The notes under the pieces are model-generated. The model had not been told where the DNA came from. It worked only from the letters and a program-made list of their open reading frames with translations, and did no database searches. 64,000 bases of DNA, taken from Lasioglossum baleicum (Eukaryota > Arthropoda > Insecta > Hymenoptera > Halictidae). Below are positions 62,542 to 64,000 of this stretch, piece by piece. The position numbers and the translations under genes were made by a program. Numbering within the stretch: the first letter of the stretch is position 1; every line of letters starts with the position of its first letter. Location of the stretch: positions 5,234,786 through 5,298,785 of the forward strand of contig NC_134929.1 in assembly GCF_051020765.1 (NCBI RefSeq). Direction: 5' to 3'.

Positions 62542-64000
62542 AGGCCTATGGCCAACGATTCACTGCGTTGGTAGACACCGGGGCCACCCGGTCATACATA
62601 CGGCAGGACGTAGCAGAATGGTGCCGAAGCCAGGGCGCCTACGTCCGGGAAAAAAACCGGTCCGTCCGAATCGCCGATGGATCCTCCGTGGCCCTGAAGT
62701 ACGAGCTCGAACTCACACTCAAGGTCAACGAGAGGACCATCAACCTCTTTTGCCCGGTCCTTCCCACGCTCTCCCAACCGGTGCTCCTAGGAGTCGATGC
62801 ACTACAAACATTGGGAGCAACCCTCCTCATAGGAAAACAACGGTGGGCATTCCAAGAGGAATCGGACAACGTGGACAGGCCAAAAGGCCTCCTAGGATGC
62901 ACCGAGGAACAGGAGAAACAACTCCAGGAACTCCTCGACCAGGAGTTACCCCGGTTTGGGGCCATCCGAGGCCCCACGCACCTCACCGAGCATCACATCC
63001 GGGTAGGCACCGCCGAACCCATCAAACATAGGTACACACCACGGAACCCGGCCACACAAGCAATCATCGACGAGGAAGTCGACAAAATGCTCAAGGAGGG
63101 AGTAATCGAACCGTCTACCAGCCCGTGGAGCTCCCCGGTGGTCATCGTCCGAAAAGCCAGTGGAAAGCCTCGGTTTTGTATCGACTTCCGAAAGGTAAAC
63201 AGTGTCACCGAAAAGGACGCCTACCCGCTACCCCAGGTCCAGGCCACATTAGAGAAGCTGAGGGGAGCCCGATACCTCTCAACGATAGATTTGGCGAACG
63301 GGTACTGGCAGGTACCCCTGGCAAAAGACAGCCGCCCGGTAACCGCCTTCACCGTACCGGGGCGCGGCCTCTACCAGTTCAAGGTAATGCCGTTCGGGCT
63401 ACATTCCGCGCCGGCCACATTCCAGCGCTTGCTGGACTCCGTCATCGGCCCACGTATGGAGCCACGAGCCTTCACCTACCTGGATGACATCATAATACTG
63501 GGAGCCACATTCGAAGAACATCTAGCTAACCTGCGGGAAGTGCTACGATTGCTACGCCAAGCCAACCTCAGGATAAACCCTGAGAAATGTCACTTCTGCC
63601 GTACAGAGCTACGATACCTTGGCCACCTGGTCACCAGCAAAGGTGTCCGAACCGACCCCGACAAGGTGGAAGCTATACGTAGCATTCCACCACCGACCAC
63701 CACAAAAGATCTCCGCCGATTTCTAGGGATGGTATCATGGTACCGCCGGTTCATCCCGCATTTTGCAGATACCGCCGAACCACTGCACCAGCTACTGCAA
63801 AAGCGCCACGGATGGCACTGGGGAGAGACCGAAAACCAGGCCTTCGAAGTTCTACGGACCCAGTTGGCCACCGCCCCCGTCCTGGCCTGTCCCGACTTCA
63901 GCCAGGCATTCACGCTACAAACCGACGCAAGCCAAAGCGGACTAGGCGCCGTTCTAACGCAGGAAGTGGACGGGGAAGAACGCGTCATTGCGTACGCCAG
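62433..64000 (+). CDS. pol: Gypsy-type Pol (protease and RT; runs off the window)
   Basis: The third frame is open from 62433 to the window end. Protease has VDTGATRS at ~62571 and LLGVDAL at ~62785; RT has FCIDFRKVN (~63173) and TYLDDIII (~63474-63500); RNase H begins with TDASQSGLG (~63921). It has no ATG of its own near the start, as expected for a frameshift product. It is the sister of the 3245-6841 Pol in domain order and motif detail. Integrase must lie beyond 64000. Confidence 0.92.
62439..62445 (+). promoter_or_regulatory. -1 frameshift heptamer GGGAAAT
   Basis: It lies in the 109-base gag/pol overlap (pol opens at 62433, gag stops at 62541) and is phased G GGA AAT in the gag frame, the X XXY YYZ form. 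Slipping by -1 enters the pol frame. Confidence 0.6.

Noticed and set aside
62429..63031. 200-residue Pro/Arg-rich frame
   Set aside because: Shadow frame over protease-RT; the overlapping third frame carries all catalytic motifs.

Overview
The window is animal, almost certainly insect, nuclear DNA, and it is nearly all mobile DNA. The evidence is the mix of Gypsy and BEL/Pao LTR retrotransposons, non-LTR (LINE) elements, Transib, piggyBac and hAT transposons, spliced transposase genes, microsatellites and a 100-N assembly gap. The mix and the GC-rich, solo-LTR-heavy texture would suit a hymenopteran (ant-like) TE island or heterochromatic scaffold, but the species is an inference. I recognise no ordinary host gene. 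The only non-transposon-like coding units are two diverged copies of a small cysteine/histidine-rich protein (14447-14863, broken; 17068-17493, intact).

Layout. 1-3 kb: gag and protease remnants, a hAT transposase tail, a GC-rich hairpin, an RT fragment and the gap. 3.2-9.4 kb: a nearly complete Gypsy element on the minus strand (pol, gag, tRNA-Lys-type primer site, 5' LTR with a tandem enhancer-like array). 10.1-12.6 kb: two inverted copies of a ~1.04 kb repeat carrying a tRNA-like Pol III cassette; further copies lie at 17.9 and 21.1 kb. 12.6-14.4 kb: a decayed, internally deleted LINE. 14.4-18.7 kb: the two zinc-ligand ORFs, a ~1.8 kb solo LTR, a Transib end and a second hAT tail. 22.6-33.2 kb: a Gypsy element whose LTR is split by a BEL/Pao element (TSD TTCCT), whose own 5' LTR is split by a solo LTR (TSD TCTT). 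The Gypsy LTR and leader each carry an array of small hairpins, and its pol ends abruptly at a minisatellite. 35.3-40 kb: a full-length-looking LINE lying between CT/TC microsatellites, with ORF1 and ORF2 in the same frame separated by one UAG in a textbook readthrough context.

40.3-56.1 kb is the most striking region. An old LTR is interrupted by three Transib (RAG1-like) transposons with CACAGTG ends and CGNCG target duplications. Two sit back to back sharing one CGCCG. One encodes an intact 667-residue transposase and contains a solo LTR (TSD AAAT). The third contains a complete piggyBac (TTAA), itself split by a ~417 bp palindrome, plus a 1.7 kb solo LTR (TSD GAAC) lying inside its transposase gene.

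56-64 kb: LTR debris, an unrecognised long gag-like ORF pair joined at a G9 run, a Gypsy RT fragment cut by the LTR of another Gypsy, and that Gypsy's gag and pol running off the window end with a GGGAAAU slippery heptamer in the gag/pol overlap.

The genes here do not work together as a host pathway. They are successive nested insertions whose order can be read from target-site duplications.
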